Made by a program: the position numbers and the translations under genes
Shown: positions 1 to 9,386 of the stretch, piece by piece
Layout of the letters: each line of letters begins with the position of its first letter
Position numbering within the stretch: position 1 is the stretch's first letter
Assembly: GCF_001012825.1 (NCBI RefSeq)
Contig: NZ_LCZJ02000026.1
Span: forward strand, 408,761-472,760
Direction: 5' to 3'
DNA: 64,000 bases
Origin: Paenibacillus etheri
GTDB taxonomy: Bacteria > Bacillota > Bacilli > Paenibacillales > Paenibacillaceae
The notes under the pieces: generated by a model
What the model was told of the DNA's origin: nothing
The model's input: the letters and a program-made list of their open reading frames with translations, nothing else
Databases searched by the model: none

Positions 1-1325
1 CTTAACATAAAGGAAGTTTTCCGAAGTTTAATCGTGCCCGACTCCAACCGCGCTAGATCTAGCATATTTTTAACAAGAAACTCCATTTTATCCGCTTCCT
101 CAATAATCACCTTAATGTAGTGATCCTGCTTGCCCGCGCTAACGCCGTCTTCCAATCCCTCGGCAAAACCTTTGATGATACTGAGCGGCGTCTTCAATTC
201 ATGGGAGGCGTTGGCAAAAAAGTCCTGCTGCATGATCTCCATTCTTTGTTTCTGCTCCATGTCCTCAACTAGCTGCTGATTGGCCTCTCTTAACTCTCGT
301 AAAGCAGAATCCAAACTTAACGATAAGGTAAACATGCTCTTAGAAAGGCTGCCTAACTCATCCTTCTGCCGAATCGATGTGTCTCCTGTAAAGTCCAGAG
401 AGACCATCCGTTTGGCTATGTTGTTCAGCTTAATTAGCGGACGCGTTACCATTTTCGAAAAAAAGAGAGAAAGAACCAGAATCAGGACAATGCCGCCAAT
501 CCCCAGATATAAAAAGAACCAACGCAACGCCTCGTTCGAATCCTTGACTTCCTGTAATGAGGTGACTGTGAATAGTAGTTCAATTTCTCCGGTACTTTGC
601 TTAAGGGGCAAAATAATCACAGAATTGCGACTCCCGCTCCAGGGAGCAATCCAATCTTGCTTCTGCATTTTCAAATTTTTAAAATCGTCTATCTGCGCCG
701 GCGTCAAAGGAAACCATTCCTCTAGAGCCTCAAACAGTATTCCCTGGCGTGGATTCCATATTTTCATATCAGGCAGTACAATTTCTGCAACTGTACCAGA
801 TGCATGAATCATCCCAGTCTCTTCCGTATCCCCTATTGTTCCGCCCCCTTTTTTTGTAATACTTATGGGGTAGAGTATAAAGGGAGAAGAACTGTCTTCA
901 TCCAGAAGTTCGCCTTCAATGCTGAGCTGATCATCTACTTTAATGTTTGCTGCTCTAAGCTCATCTCCGTACTGGTTCATGAATAGGGATAAAGAAACAA
1001 CCATACTCTTTCCATCATCATCGATTAACTTTATATGAAACGGATCTTCCGAATTCATCTTTCCATCCAGCTTCAAAATAACCATTTGTGTTTTATTCCG
1101 CAGCATAAACCGGACGAGCTCCTGGGAGGTTCGAGTGCTTCCCCACGGCTCGCTTATATATCTTGCGGCAAAGCTCTTAAGGTGTTTCTCCACGCGATGC
1201 TCTTTTTGCTTCTGATAGAAATTGTCAAACAACAGCAATTGGCTTAGAATTACCATGCCATAGAAGCAAAGGAAAAAGATAACCGTCATCACAAACAGTT
1301 TAAAGGTAATTCCCCGTCTTCTCAT
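1..1325 (-). CDS. Sensor histidine kinase (C-terminus outside window)
   Basis: Reading the minus strand from an ATG at 1325 gives an open frame of about 441 residues to the window edge. It has an N-terminal membrane helix (about residues 8-30), a large extracytoplasmic region (to about 250), a second helix (SNEALRWFFLYLGIGGIVLI), a HAMP segment, and the phospho-acceptor motif FFANASHELKTPLS near residue 372. The ATP-binding domain lies beyond the edge. The ATG overlaps the response-regulator stop as ATGA, so the two are translationally coupled. It should autophosphorylate on the motif His and pass phosphate to the upstream-encoded regulator; the signal is not evident. Confidence 0.93.
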   Translation of the reverse strand, partial: MRRRGITFKLFVMTVIFFLCFYGMVILSQLLLFDNFYQKQKEHRVEKHLKSFAARYISEPWGSTRTSQELVRFMLRNKTQMVILKLDGKMNSEDPFHIKLIDDDGKSMVVSLSLFMNQYGDELRAANIKVDDQLSIEGELLDEDSSSPFILYPISITKKGGGTIGDTEETGMIHASGTVAEIVLPDMKIWNPRQGILFEALEEWFPLTPAQIDDFKNLKMQKQDWIAPWSGSRNSVIILPLKQSTGEIELLFTVTSLQEVKDSNEALRWFFLYLGIGGIVLILVLSLFFSKMVTRPLIKLNNIAKRMVSLDFTGDTSIRQKDELGSLSKSMFTLSLSLDSALRELREANQQLVEDMEQKQRMEIMQQDFFANASHELKTPLSIIKGFAEGLEDGVSAGKQDHYIKVIIEEADKMEFLVKNMLDLARLESGTIKLRKTSFML

Positions 1326-2002
1326 GCCTCTTCCTCGAACATATACCCTGTGCCAATTACCGTACGAATAAAACGCGATTCATAACCCAATTTACTTCGC
1401 AGCTTTTTGATATGACTATCCACAACTCTGGAATCTCCTTCAAATTCAATTCCCCAGATCCGACTAAGGATCGTATCCCTTGAAATGACAATCCCTTTAT
1501 TTCGTATTAAAAGCCATAAGAGATCATATTCCTTAGGGGTAAGCTCCACTTCCGCATCTTCTACCTCTAACCGATGAGCTAAGGTGTTAAACATCGCGGA
1601 ACCAAATTTTATTATGCTAGATTCAGGCTGATGGGATCCTTCAACCCGCTTCATAAGTGCATTTGCCCGGGCTACCAGCACCTTTGGACTAAACGGCTTT
1701 GTAACATAATCATCCGCCCCTAATTCAAAGCCGTAGATTTTATCGTCATCTGTAGACTTGGCTGTTAACAAAATGATAGGTACCGCTGATTTTTCACGAA
1801 CTTCACGGCATACTTCAAAGCCATTCATAGCAGGCATCATGATATCCAAAATCAGCAGATCCGGCAAAAGTGAGTCAAACCAAACCAATGCATCTATTCC
1901 ATTATCGGCTTCGAGTACTTCCCAATCATTCTGTATGAAATAATCAGACACCAGTTCACGAATACGAATTTCATCCTCAACGAGAAGAAGCTTCTTTTTC
2001 AA
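1322..2002 (-). CDS. OmpR/PhoB-type response regulator
   Basis: Receiver domain (LLLVEDE, phospho-acceptor Asp in LLILDIMMP, Lys in DDYVTKPF) followed by a winged-helix DNA-binding domain (ELTPKEYDLLWLLIRN, SRVVDSHIKKLRSKL). About 226 residues, normal for the family. I chose the TTG at 2002 (LKKKLLLVEDE) because a GCGGGG-containing ribosome binding site sits just upstream; an ATG at 2041 would add 13 residues with no receiver homology. It is first in a two-gene operon with the histidine kinase (4-bp ATGA overlap). Confidence 0.93.
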   Translation of the reverse strand: MKKKLLLVEDEIRIRELVSDYFIQNDWEVLEADNGIDALVWFDSLLPDLLILDIMMPAMNGFEVCREVREKSAVPIILLTAKSTDDDKIYGFELGADDYVTKPFSPKVLVARANALMKRVEGSHQPESSIIKFGSAMFNTLAHRLEVEDAEVELTPKEYDLLWLLIRNKGIVISRDTILSRIWGIEFEGDSRVVDSHIKKLRSKLGYESRFIRTVIGTGYMFEEEA

Positions 2003-2071
2003 TCTAGACCCCGCTTTCAAACAATTTATAAACATTAGCATAGTCGAGCGCTATGTCCTTTATGTGTCCAC

Positions 2072-2118
2072 AAAAAACTCCCCCTGTCCTGAGCCATGCA
2101 GCTCTAGCAGGAGGAGTT
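2072..2118 (-). terminator. Rho-independent terminator after the CNNM-type gene
   Basis: Inverted repeat AACTCCCCCTGT / GCAGGAGGAGTT. On the minus strand the right-hand stem is followed by a run of T. It lies just downstream of the stop at 2133 and separates that gene from the two-component operon. Confidence 0.75.
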
Positions 2119-2132
2119 CATTTTATCCCTGA

Positions 2133-3452
2133 TCACCCGTCTTGTTGTGAAAAGGTTTCTTCATCCTCAACACGCGGTTCATGATGAATATTAATTCTGG
2201 TAATCCGCAGTCTTGTCGATTCCTCTACTTCAAAAACAACATCTTCAACTTTCACTCGTTTTCCCTTGCCTGGGTTTCCTTCCAGCTCCTTAAACAACCA
2301 GCCGCCAATGGAATCCACCTCGTCATCCTCGATCACTACACCCGTAAGATCGTTGACATCTTCAATCAACATCCGGCCTTCAACGGAAATGTAATCACCA
2401 TTGCGTTCTACACTCGGACGCTCATCTTCGAATTCGTCATGCAGATCGCCTACGATTTCTTCCAGAATTTCTTCTGCTGTCAGCAAACCTGCTGTACCGC
2501 CGTATTCATCGACAACTAGCGTTAGCTGAGCCTTGTTCTTCTGCATAAATCGCAGAGTATGGCTAATCTCCATCGATTCCGGTACGTTAAGGATCGGTCG
2601 AACCAGCGTCGTAAGATCATTCTGCTGCTCCAGTGGAGCAAATAACAGGTCGGTAATATGAATAAAACCAATAATACGGTCCTTATCTTCAAAAGCGACC
2701 GGATAACGCGAATGTCTCGTTTCGGTAATGATCTTCATATTTTCTTCGAGCGATAGATTGCTGTACAGCACATCCATATCCGTACGAGGCAACATGACTT
2801 CACGAGCGAGTAAATCTGAGAATTCAAAGATGTTATCCATCAGCTTCATCTCATCTTTATCAATAACACCACTCTTAGCACTCTGATTCATCAGGATGCG
2901 AATTTCTTCTTCGGAGTGGGCGGCCTCACTCTCATTCGCAGGCTCAACACCCACTAAACGAAGCAATGCGTTCGCCGATGCATTCAGTATCCAGATAAAA
3001 GGCATGAACAGATTATAGAAGAACATCAGAGGTGCCGAGAGCAATAAAGCTGACCCTTCTGTTCTTTGAATCGCAAGTGATTTCGGTGCAAGCTCTCCAA
3101 GTACAATATGTAAAAATGTAATAATCGAAAATCCGATAACAACAGAAACGGTAGAAATCAGAGTACCATCGGTAATCCCCATCTTATACATTAACGGTTC
3201 GACGAGTAGCTCCGAAATGGCCGGCTCACCAACCCAACCTAAGCCCAGTGACGCAAGTGTAATCCCAAACTGGGTGGCAGATAAGTACGAATCCAGTCTC
3301 TTATTTACCTTAAGCGCATATCCAGCCATTTTATTACCTTCACTGACAAGTTGGGTCAGACGAGACTGCCTGACCTTAACTAATGAGAACTCCGCTGCTA
3401 CAAAAATTCCGTTCAATAATACGAGCACCAGAACAAGCAAAAGATTAAGCAT
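2133..3452 (-). CDS. CNNM/HlyC-family membrane protein with CBS pair
   Basis: About 440 residues in the usual order for the CNNM/CorC (DUF21) family: an N-terminal DUF21 membrane domain with about four hydrophobic segments (LNLLLVLVLVLLNGIFVAAE onward), a CBS pair (REVMLPRTDMDVL; VVDEYGGTAGLLTAEEILEEIVGDL) and a C-terminal CorC_HlyC FAD-like domain. Family members act in Mg2+ or divalent-cation efflux; the substrate here is inferred. The ATG at 3452 is preceded by AGGGAG. A GTG at 3485 would add 11 residues, so the start is not certain. Confidence 0.88.
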   Translation of the reverse strand: MLNLLLVLVLVLLNGIFVAAEFSLVKVRQSRLTQLVSEGNKMAGYALKVNKRLDSYLSATQFGITLASLGLGWVGEPAISELLVEPLMYKMGITDGTLISTVSVVIGFSIITFLHIVLGELAPKSLAIQRTEGSALLLSAPLMFFYNLFMPFIWILNASANALLRLVGVEPANESEAAHSEEEIRILMNQSAKSGVIDKDEMKLMDNIFEFSDLLAREVMLPRTDMDVLYSNLSLEENMKIITETRHSRYPVAFEDKDRIIGFIHITDLLFAPLEQQNDLTTLVRPILNVPESMEISHTLRFMQKNKAQLTLVVDEYGGTAGLLTAEEILEEIVGDLHDEFEDERPSVERNGDYISVEGRMLIEDVNDLTGVVIEDDEVDSIGGWLFKELEGNPGKGKRVKVEDVVFEVEESTRLRITRINIHHEPRVEDEETFSQQDG

Positions 3453-3503
3453 CAATCTCCCTACTTCAAATTCCGTATGCGCCACTTTAACAACGCCTCA
3501 TTT

Positions 3504-4640
3504 CTACAGATTGATCGCTTTTCTAGTTTTGAAATCAACTTCCGGATAATACATATCCGCTACTAACAGATTAGGTCCGCAACAACCTGCTGCATCGCAA
3601 TGACAGTTCACCTTCTGGTTCAGCGGATGCTTCGTCTGCCAATCGATAAATACATCATCCAGTTTTTGGTTGTCTATATTGCCAAAGGCTGCGATATCAG
3701 CGAAATCTGTAACAAAAACATCTCCAGTAAACATATTTACGTTCACACGATTCCGACCATCCGGATCATTACGAAGTGTAACGTTCTTCTCTGCACGCAT
3801 TCTTCTTAGCAATTTCTGATCTTCCTCTAAGAAGCTGCAAGCAAAAAACGGAAGCGTGCCGAACAACATCCATACCTCTGGATCACGCTGGTCCAGTAAC
3901 GAATGGATCGCTGTCCGCATTTCATTTAAAGATAACACTGGCAGAGCGGAAGCAAAGCTCGAATTGTACATCGGATGAACCTCATGTCGTTTTGCTCCCA
4001 TGTCGAGAATCAGCTTATGAATTTCAGGCAGCTTAGTGTGGGTACGGTAATTAATCATAGTTTCCGCAGAAATTAACATACCATCCTCACTTAGTTGGCG
4101 AGAGTTCTCAATCATTGTATTATATAGCCGGTAAGCGGCTTCCTTGGCAACTGCATGACCACTGTTCGCAAAACCGACTTCATGAAAATCGTCACCGTTC
4201 ACATAATTAAATGAAATATGCATAACATCCAGATATGGAAGCAGCTTCTCATAACGGGAATACGGCATCGTCAGATTCGAATTAATTTGTGATCTGATTC
4301 CCCGCTCCTTGGCGTATTTCAACAATGGCACAATGATATTATCCACCGTTCCGGCACGGAACATTGGCTCTCCACCCGTAATACTAATGGTCTCGAGATG
4401 CTCAACTTCCTCTAAACGGTCTAGCATATTCTTAAGCGGTAGCATATCTCCTTCTTTGGAGGTTAGACTATCACCTACAGCACAGTGCTCACAACGCATG
4501 TTGCATAAATTGGTTACAGTGAATTCCACACTCGTTAGCACATGGCGGCCATGCTTACGTAGAGAAGTGATTGGATCCCATGGATCGTAACTTGGCGACA
4601 GCTCCCTCGGTGAAGATGTTAATGGTCTAAAAACATTCAT
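3504..4640 (-). CDS. yfkAB: YfkAB-type radical SAM protein
   Basis: 378 residues. The radical-SAM 4Fe-4S motif CNMRCEHC (CxxxCxxC, near residue 47) is followed by SAM-binding SITGGEPMF. The C-terminal CHCDAAGC matches the CxCxxxxC motif that defines the YfkAB group. In B. subtilis the two halves were once annotated as separate genes; here it is one intact frame. The reaction is unknown. An AAAGGAG ribosome binding site sits nine bases upstream of the ATG. Confidence 0.9.
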   Translation of the reverse strand: MNVFRPLTSSPRELSPSYDPWDPITSLRKHGRHVLTSVEFTVTNLCNMRCEHCAVGDSLTSKEGDMLPLKNMLDRLEEVEHLETISITGGEPMFRAGTVDNIIVPLLKYAKERGIRSQINSNLTMPYSRYEKLLPYLDVMHISFNYVNGDDFHEVGFANSGHAVAKEAAYRLYNTMIENSRQLSEDGMLISAETMINYRTHTKLPEIHKLILDMGAKRHEVHPMYNSSFASALPVLSLNEMRTAIHSLLDQRDPEVWMLFGTLPFFACSFLEEDQKLLRRMRAEKNVTLRNDPDGRNRVNVNMFTGDVFVTDFADIAAFGNIDNQKLDDVFIDWQTKHPLNQKVNCHCDAAGCCGPNLLVADMYYPEVDFKTRKAINL

Positions 4641-4807
4641 TTGTACTAGCTCCTTTAAATCTTATTCCTATTATTAACCCAAAATCATGAAGAATGAACG
4701 ATGACTTACCCTATATCATACCACGATCGTCAAAAAAACTGCACTTTTGATGTCTTTCTGGCTATCTTTACTTACTTTACATTTCAAAAAAATAAAAGCA
4801 GCGAGAC

Positions 4808-4843
4808 GAAAAATAGGCTTCCGACATATCTTCGGACAAGCCT
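4808..4843 (-). terminator. Rho-independent terminator after HD-GYP gene
   Basis: On the minus strand AGGCTTGTCCGA and TCGGAAGCCT form a stem followed by TTTTT, just downstream of the stop at 4871. Confidence 0.8.
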
Positions 4844-4870
4844 AATCTTCTCTCCACGCTGCTATAATAA

Positions 4871-5974
4871 TCAATTTGGCATTTCCAGAGAATCGCCTTG
4901 TTCTGCGACGTCAACAATTACAACGGAGAGGGCTTTACTAAGATCTCGTTCAAACGGTGCGACTTTCTCTCCTTCAGGACCCGTAAGCACACGTACGGTG
5001 GGTCTGTGAGGCGTACTTGGCTCTATTTTGACCACAACCCCGCTCTCCCCCGTACTGAGCTTCACCGTAAGACCCAGCGGATAGATAGCTACGCGATCTC
5101 TAAATAACTCTAAATGCTTCTGCTCATACAATGTACCGGAACCAACATAGAGTGCTTCAACGGCTTGATGTGGCAACATAGCCTTTTTGTAGACTCTATT
5201 GGAGGTCATGGCATCGTAGGAATCTGCTACACCCAGCCACTTGGCATATTCATGGATTTGGGGTCCTGTTAATCCACGAGGATATCCGGAACCGTCAATG
5301 CGTTCATGATGCTGCAAGGCACAATGTGCTGCGAGCAGCGGGATGTTCGGCTCCTCTTTTAGAATCTGAAATCCAATCTCGGTATGAGCCTGCATGTGCC
5401 GGAATTCTTCATCACTGAGCCTGCCGGGTTTCTGTATGATTTTTATCGGGATTTGTGTCTTCCCAATATCGTGCAGCAGTGCACCTAGCCCAATTACTCG
5501 AAGCTCCTCTTTACTATACCCGTGAGCAATGCCAAGCACCAAAGTGTACAAGCAGACATTCAGGGAATGGACATATAAATAGTTATCAGCAGTGTGCATA
5601 TCCATCAGCATGATCATCGGATCTTCTTGTAAAGACATATCGTCTAAAATGTTGTCCATGATCTTAGAAAATTTCTTGTCCAGATGATATAGACCCTTGG
5701 TAATTCCTGAAGCCCCAGACATTTGCTGAAATTGATTACGAATCACCTTCAGGGCTTGATTACGCGTCTCATCCTGTAGAATACCAGTAATCACAATATC
5801 GTCCGTGACAGAATCCTCTATGTAGATATAGCCGATATCAATTCTAGCGAGACGCTTGATCAATGCATCAGTAAGCTCCACCCCATCCGCAAGTAGAGTT
5901 AGACCTTCATCATTATATATTTTTTTACCTAATTTCATGCCTGCTTGAAGCTGATTCACGGATACTAAACGCAC
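4871..5974 (-). CDS. HD-GYP domain protein (complete motif)
   Basis: About 367 residues: a DUF3391-like N-terminal segment (VSVNQLQAGMKLGKKIYNDEG) and an HD-GYP domain with HSLNVC, HDIGK, the later histidines (AHTEIG, HHERIDGSGYP) and DAMTSNR. HD-GYP proteins hydrolyse c-di-GMP or related cyclic dinucleotides. All expected metal ligands are visible, so an active phosphodiesterase is likely. I prefer the GTG at 5974, eight bases from AGGAG; the GTG at 5983 abuts the ribosome binding site. A paralogue lies at 9387-10427. Confidence 0.9.
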   Translation of the reverse strand: MRLVSVNQLQAGMKLGKKIYNDEGLTLLADGVELTDALIKRLARIDIGYIYIEDSVTDDIVITGILQDETRNQALKVIRNQFQQMSGASGITKGLYHLDKKFSKIMDNILDDMSLQEDPMIMLMDMHTADNYLYVHSLNVCLYTLVLGIAHGYSKEELRVIGLGALLHDIGKTQIPIKIIQKPGRLSDEEFRHMQAHTEIGFQILKEEPNIPLLAAHCALQHHERIDGSGYPRGLTGPQIHEYAKWLGVADSYDAMTSNRVYKKAMLPHQAVEALYVGSGTLYEQKHLELFRDRVAIYPLGLTVKLSTGESGVVVKIEPSTPHRPTVRVLTGPEGEKVAPFERDLSKALSVVIVDVAEQGDSLEMPN

Positions 5975-6119
5975 TAAACTCACTCCTGCCCTTAACGGTA
6001 AAATGCTATTCTGTATTGAAATCCTTGGGTCACACGCTTTGTCTATACCGTTTCTATGGAAATTCAGACAGGTGTACCTTAAAGAAAATCAGATGTGTCT
6101 AGGTCTATGCCAATGGGCA

Positions 6120-6947
6120 TTAACGCATAATAAACAACCAGAATACAGCAGCAAGAATAAATCGATAGATCGCGAAATGCGTTAATCGAATCTTTTGAAT
6201 CCATTTCATAAACAAAATGACTACTAAATATGCCACTACAAAAGAAATCAGAAATCCAATTACAAAATAACCAATCGTCTCACTTGTGAAGTTTTTGTAC
6301 GAATCCAGCAGTTCATACCCGGAAGCCGCACACATAATAGGAATAGCTATGAGGAAAGAAAAATCCGCAGAAGCCTTATAGCTTACCCCGCTTAACATCC
6401 CCCCAGAAATCGTAGATCCGGAACGGGAGAAGCCCGGCCAGAGTACCGAAATAATCTGATACAATCCAATTGCCAGCGCCTGTCCATAAGACAAATCATC
6501 CAGTTCGTGGGCAGTAATTCGTATTTTTCGTCTGTTCACCCATTCTGCAACAATCATTAGAATCCCTCCGGCGACAAGCGCCCAGAGCACAGTCGAAGCT
6601 CCAAAGAGGCTTTTGATAAAGTCGCGGGCAAAAAATGCCACAGCAAGTGCTGGGGCAATCCCAAGAATCACATGGATTAAGTTCAGACGAGATGCAGGCA
6701 TAACGCCTCCTCTTACCGAGCTACTACGTCCAATCCCTAGCAAATTGAGCACTCGCTTGCGGTAAACAAGTGCAATTGCCAAAATCGCCCCTAATTGAAT
6801 TACAATTTCATAAGTCTTCATAATCGAATCTTGTTCAGCGAAACCTAATAGCTTCGTAGTCAAGATCATGTGTCCGGTCGAAGATACAGGAATAAATTCA
6901 GTGATCCCTTCGACAATTGCTAAAATAATAGCTGTAATCGTGTCCAT
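6120..6947 (-). CDS. uppP: Undecaprenyl-diphosphatase UppP (BacA type)
   Basis: 275 residues, strongly hydrophobic with about seven to eight membrane segments. Both family signatures are present: EGITEFIPVSSTGHM near the N-terminus and WPGFSRSGSTISGG in the second half, which carry the catalytic Glu, Arg and Ser. The enzyme dephosphorylates undecaprenyl pyrophosphate at the outer membrane face, recycling the peptidoglycan lipid carrier and conferring bacitracin tolerance. AGGAGG lies just before the ATG. It appears monocistronic. Confidence 0.96.
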   Translation of the reverse strand: MDTITAIILAIVEGITEFIPVSSTGHMILTTKLLGFAEQDSIMKTYEIVIQLGAILAIALVYRKRVLNLLGIGRSSSVRGGVMPASRLNLIHVILGIAPALAVAFFARDFIKSLFGASTVLWALVAGGILMIVAEWVNRRKIRITAHELDDLSYGQALAIGLYQIISVLWPGFSRSGSTISGGMLSGVSYKASADFSFLIAIPIMCAASGYELLDSYKNFTSETIGYFVIGFLISFVVAYLVVILFMKWIQKIRLTHFAIYRFILAAVFWLFIMR

Positions 6948-7019
6948 AATGTCCTCCTATTTTTGGGAATCTAGCACTGTTAAGTGGAGTCAATAAGTGT
7001 AGATTGTGAGCTGTTTGCC

Positions 7020-8459
7020 TTATTCAGACTTAGCCTCCCAGCGAGTGAGCTTGCATTCATCGAGGCTGTTTGGACGTTGTAACTCCATCCTTAAGAGATC
7101 GCGCAAAAAATGAGGCAATAGAAACAAAGCATCCTTCCCATTCGCGATCGTCTCATAGCCGGCCCTGAAAGTAAACATGTCCAGCGTACCAACATTATAC
7201 TCTCTTTCATCCTCCAGTGGGTTTCCTTCGACAAAAACTGCAACACTCTTATCATACGGTATCATCAGTGGGTCGTACAAGATTTTTAATCCATCTACTG
7301 CCAAACTGCCCAGATGATTCCCTCGGAAACCGTACCCGTAAATGACCTTATTATAAAACTCCTCTGTAAGACTCTGTTCCAGAGCTGTGCGAATATCTAT
7401 ACCCTTCAGCTTAATTATGCAAGTATTGATGGGAGAAGGACATAGTGCATGCAGCATCCCTGTCGTAACCTCGCCTTCCGGCAATGGACCTAGCAGCTGA
7501 CCCGTGTTAACCAATGACAAACTAGTTCCTGTAAATCTACGTACAGCTTGTGCCAAAAGATTGCCAAAGGGAGACTCTCCACGCATGCTCAGAGGAAGCT
7601 CACGGTCAGTCTTTGCAACGATCGTCTGAAGAGATTCACGACCATGCTTCAAATGAATAGCGACGGCAGGGCCTATAACATCCTCCTTCAGAAGGGGGTC
7701 AATAGGAATACAATCACCCGTCACCAAACTGAAATCAGACTGAGGATCTAGTCGCTCAAATTGAAGGCGCCCGAGATACCGACCAAATTTCCCAGCACCG
7801 CATACAGCAGTACCATTAATCATAATAGGCTCCTCTAACAAATGGTGCGTATGTCCACCAAGAATGGCATGAACGCCCTCTAGCCGCTCTGCCAGAATTT
7901 TATCAGTAGGAAGTCCAAGATGTGATAGAACGATTAAAATATCCACCTGTGGCGCCAGAAGTAGGCATTGTTCCCGGAGCGCAGTCTCAGGATCTAAAGC
8001 ATCCCAGCCCAAAAGAGAATAGAACGAAGTAAATGCCGCTGTTGCTCCGGTTACTCCTATTCTAATTCCATCCTTCTCCAAGATCGTATGACGCTTCATC
8101 CAGCTTGGCGGTTCTCCTGTCGAAGACTCCACAAAATTACAGCATACTACCGGACACTGTAACCCGGAAAAAATAGATGACAACATCTCCTGTGAGAACG
8201 TAAGCCCCTCATTATTGCCAATGGTTACAGCATCATATCCTGTTAAGTTTAATACGTCGATGTTAGCCTTACCCATAGTGCCTTCTGTCTCGACAGCTGC
8301 ACGATCCATATGATCACCAATATCCAGCAGCAGTACAGGTTCGTCTCCCGCTGCAGCCCTTTGTGCGGCGATTTCCGCTGCCACCGGACTTACCATCTCA
8401 AAATGGCTATGTATATCATTGGTATGAAGTATGGTCAGTCTTTGCGGCAAGTGCCCCAT
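7020..8459 (-). CDS. Bifunctional metallophosphatase/5'-nucleotidase, YunD-like
   Basis: About 479 residues. The calcineurin-like metallophosphatase domain shows HTNDIHSHFE, DIGDHMDR, IGNNEG, VLSHLG and GGHTHH, the usual dimetal ligands. The C-terminal 5'-nucleotidase substrate domain contains NTGQLLG and YGYGFRGN. There is no signal peptide, as in B. subtilis YunD, so it is likely cytoplasmic. I chose the ATG at 8459, which is well spaced from GGAGG; the ATG at 8468 is only one base from it. The substrate is not predictable. Confidence 0.88.
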   Translation of the reverse strand: MGHLPQRLTILHTNDIHSHFEMVSPVAAEIAAQRAAAGDEPVLLLDIGDHMDRAAVETEGTMGKANIDVLNLTGYDAVTIGNNEGLTFSQEMLSSIFSGLQCPVVCCNFVESSTGEPPSWMKRHTILEKDGIRIGVTGATAAFTSFYSLLGWDALDPETALREQCLLLAPQVDILIVLSHLGLPTDKILAERLEGVHAILGGHTHHLLEEPIMINGTAVCGAGKFGRYLGRLQFERLDPQSDFSLVTGDCIPIDPLLKEDVIGPAVAIHLKHGRESLQTIVAKTDRELPLSMRGESPFGNLLAQAVRRFTGTSLSLVNTGQLLGPLPEGEVTTGMLHALCPSPINTCIIKLKGIDIRTALEQSLTEEFYNKVIYGYGFRGNHLGSLAVDGLKILYDPLMIPYDKSVAVFVEGNPLEDEREYNVGTLDMFTFRAGYETIANGKDALFLLPHFLRDLLRMELQRPNSLDECKLTRWEAKSE

Positions 8460-8595
8460 AAGCAACATTCCTCCTACCCTAGAACTGCTCTTTAATGAAG
8501 CAGCCGGTGCGTGATCTTGTAGAGTCTAGCATAACATTATCAGACACATTATGGTATATTGAAGACATCAGAACATACACCAGAGGAGAATAAAA

Positions 8596-9309
8596 ATGCA
8601 TATTACTATCCGACTTTTCGCGGGTCTAGCTGAGACAATCGGCTCTTCATCTCTGTCCTTCCACGCGACTGAGATTCCCTTAACAGCTGGAAAGCTGAAG
8701 GAACTTCTGTCTGCCTCTTATCCGGATGCAGCATCCCAAATTGGAGCTTCTTTAATTGCCGTTGACCGGGAATATGCTCCTGATGATTCTATCATCACAG
8801 CGTCTTCCGAAGTTGCTCTTATTCCTCCAGTTTCCGGGGGAGAGAATGGCACTATATATGAAAGTACTACTGATGGTCTCTATAGCATAACGGACCAGCC
8901 TATAAATGCAGAGAAGCTTCTAGATGATGTTCTTGACGTCAATCACGGAGCATCCTTATTATTTATCGGCACTACACGTGAAATGACAGGAGAACAGCGT
9001 ACAACCGCACTTCATTATGAAGCCTATATTCCTATGGCCTTAAGTAAACTAGAGGAGATTGGCAAAGAGGTCAAGAATCGCTGGAACGCAAACTGCGCAA
9101 TATCTCACCGCATTGGGCTTGTAGGTTTAAAGGAAGCAAGTGTTATCATTGCCATCTCCACACCTCATCGCGATACCTGCTACGAAGCCAGTCGCTTTGC
9201 CATTGAACGGTTGAAACAGACGGTTCCCGTTTGGAAAAAAGATATTAATGAATCGGGCCAACATTGGGTGGACTCTGATCAAAAAGCTACCGATTCAATC
9301 CACAAATAA
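8596..9309 (+). CDS. MoaD-MoaE fusion, molybdopterin synthase
   Basis: 237 residues. Residues 1-82 are a MoaD ubiquitin-like fold ending PPVSGGE. Residues from about 95 to the end are MoaE (LFIGTTREMTG, ALHYEAYIPMA, ISHRIGLV, VPVWKKDI, the last carrying the active-site lysines). Together they make molybdopterin synthase, which adds two sulfurs to precursor Z (cPMP). MoaD normally ends in a free Gly-Gly that is adenylated and thiocarboxylated; here that Gly-Gly is internal. No other cofactor genes are nearby. AGAGGAG precedes the ATG. Confidence 0.92.
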   Translation: MHITIRLFAGLAETIGSSSLSFHATEIPLTAGKLKELLSASYPDAASQIGASLIAVDREYAPDDSIITASSEVALIPPVSGGENGTIYESTTDGLYSITDQPINAEKLLDDVLDVNHGASLLFIGTTREMTGEQRTTALHYEAYIPMALSKLEEIGKEVKNRWNANCAISHRIGLVGLKEASVIIAISTPHRDTCYEASRFAIERLKQTVPVWKKDINESGQHWVDSDQKATDSIHK

Positions 9310-9386
9310 TCTTTTATCCTTTTTCATTGAAAAATCTGAACTTTGTTGATATTCTGGATAAAATCGGATAAAAGGTGGCATAGGCA

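Noticed and set aside
280-1247. Plus-strand frames over the left edge
   Set aside because: The minus strand reads through as a histidine kinase with HAMP and H-box motifs; the plus frames show no domain and are shadows.
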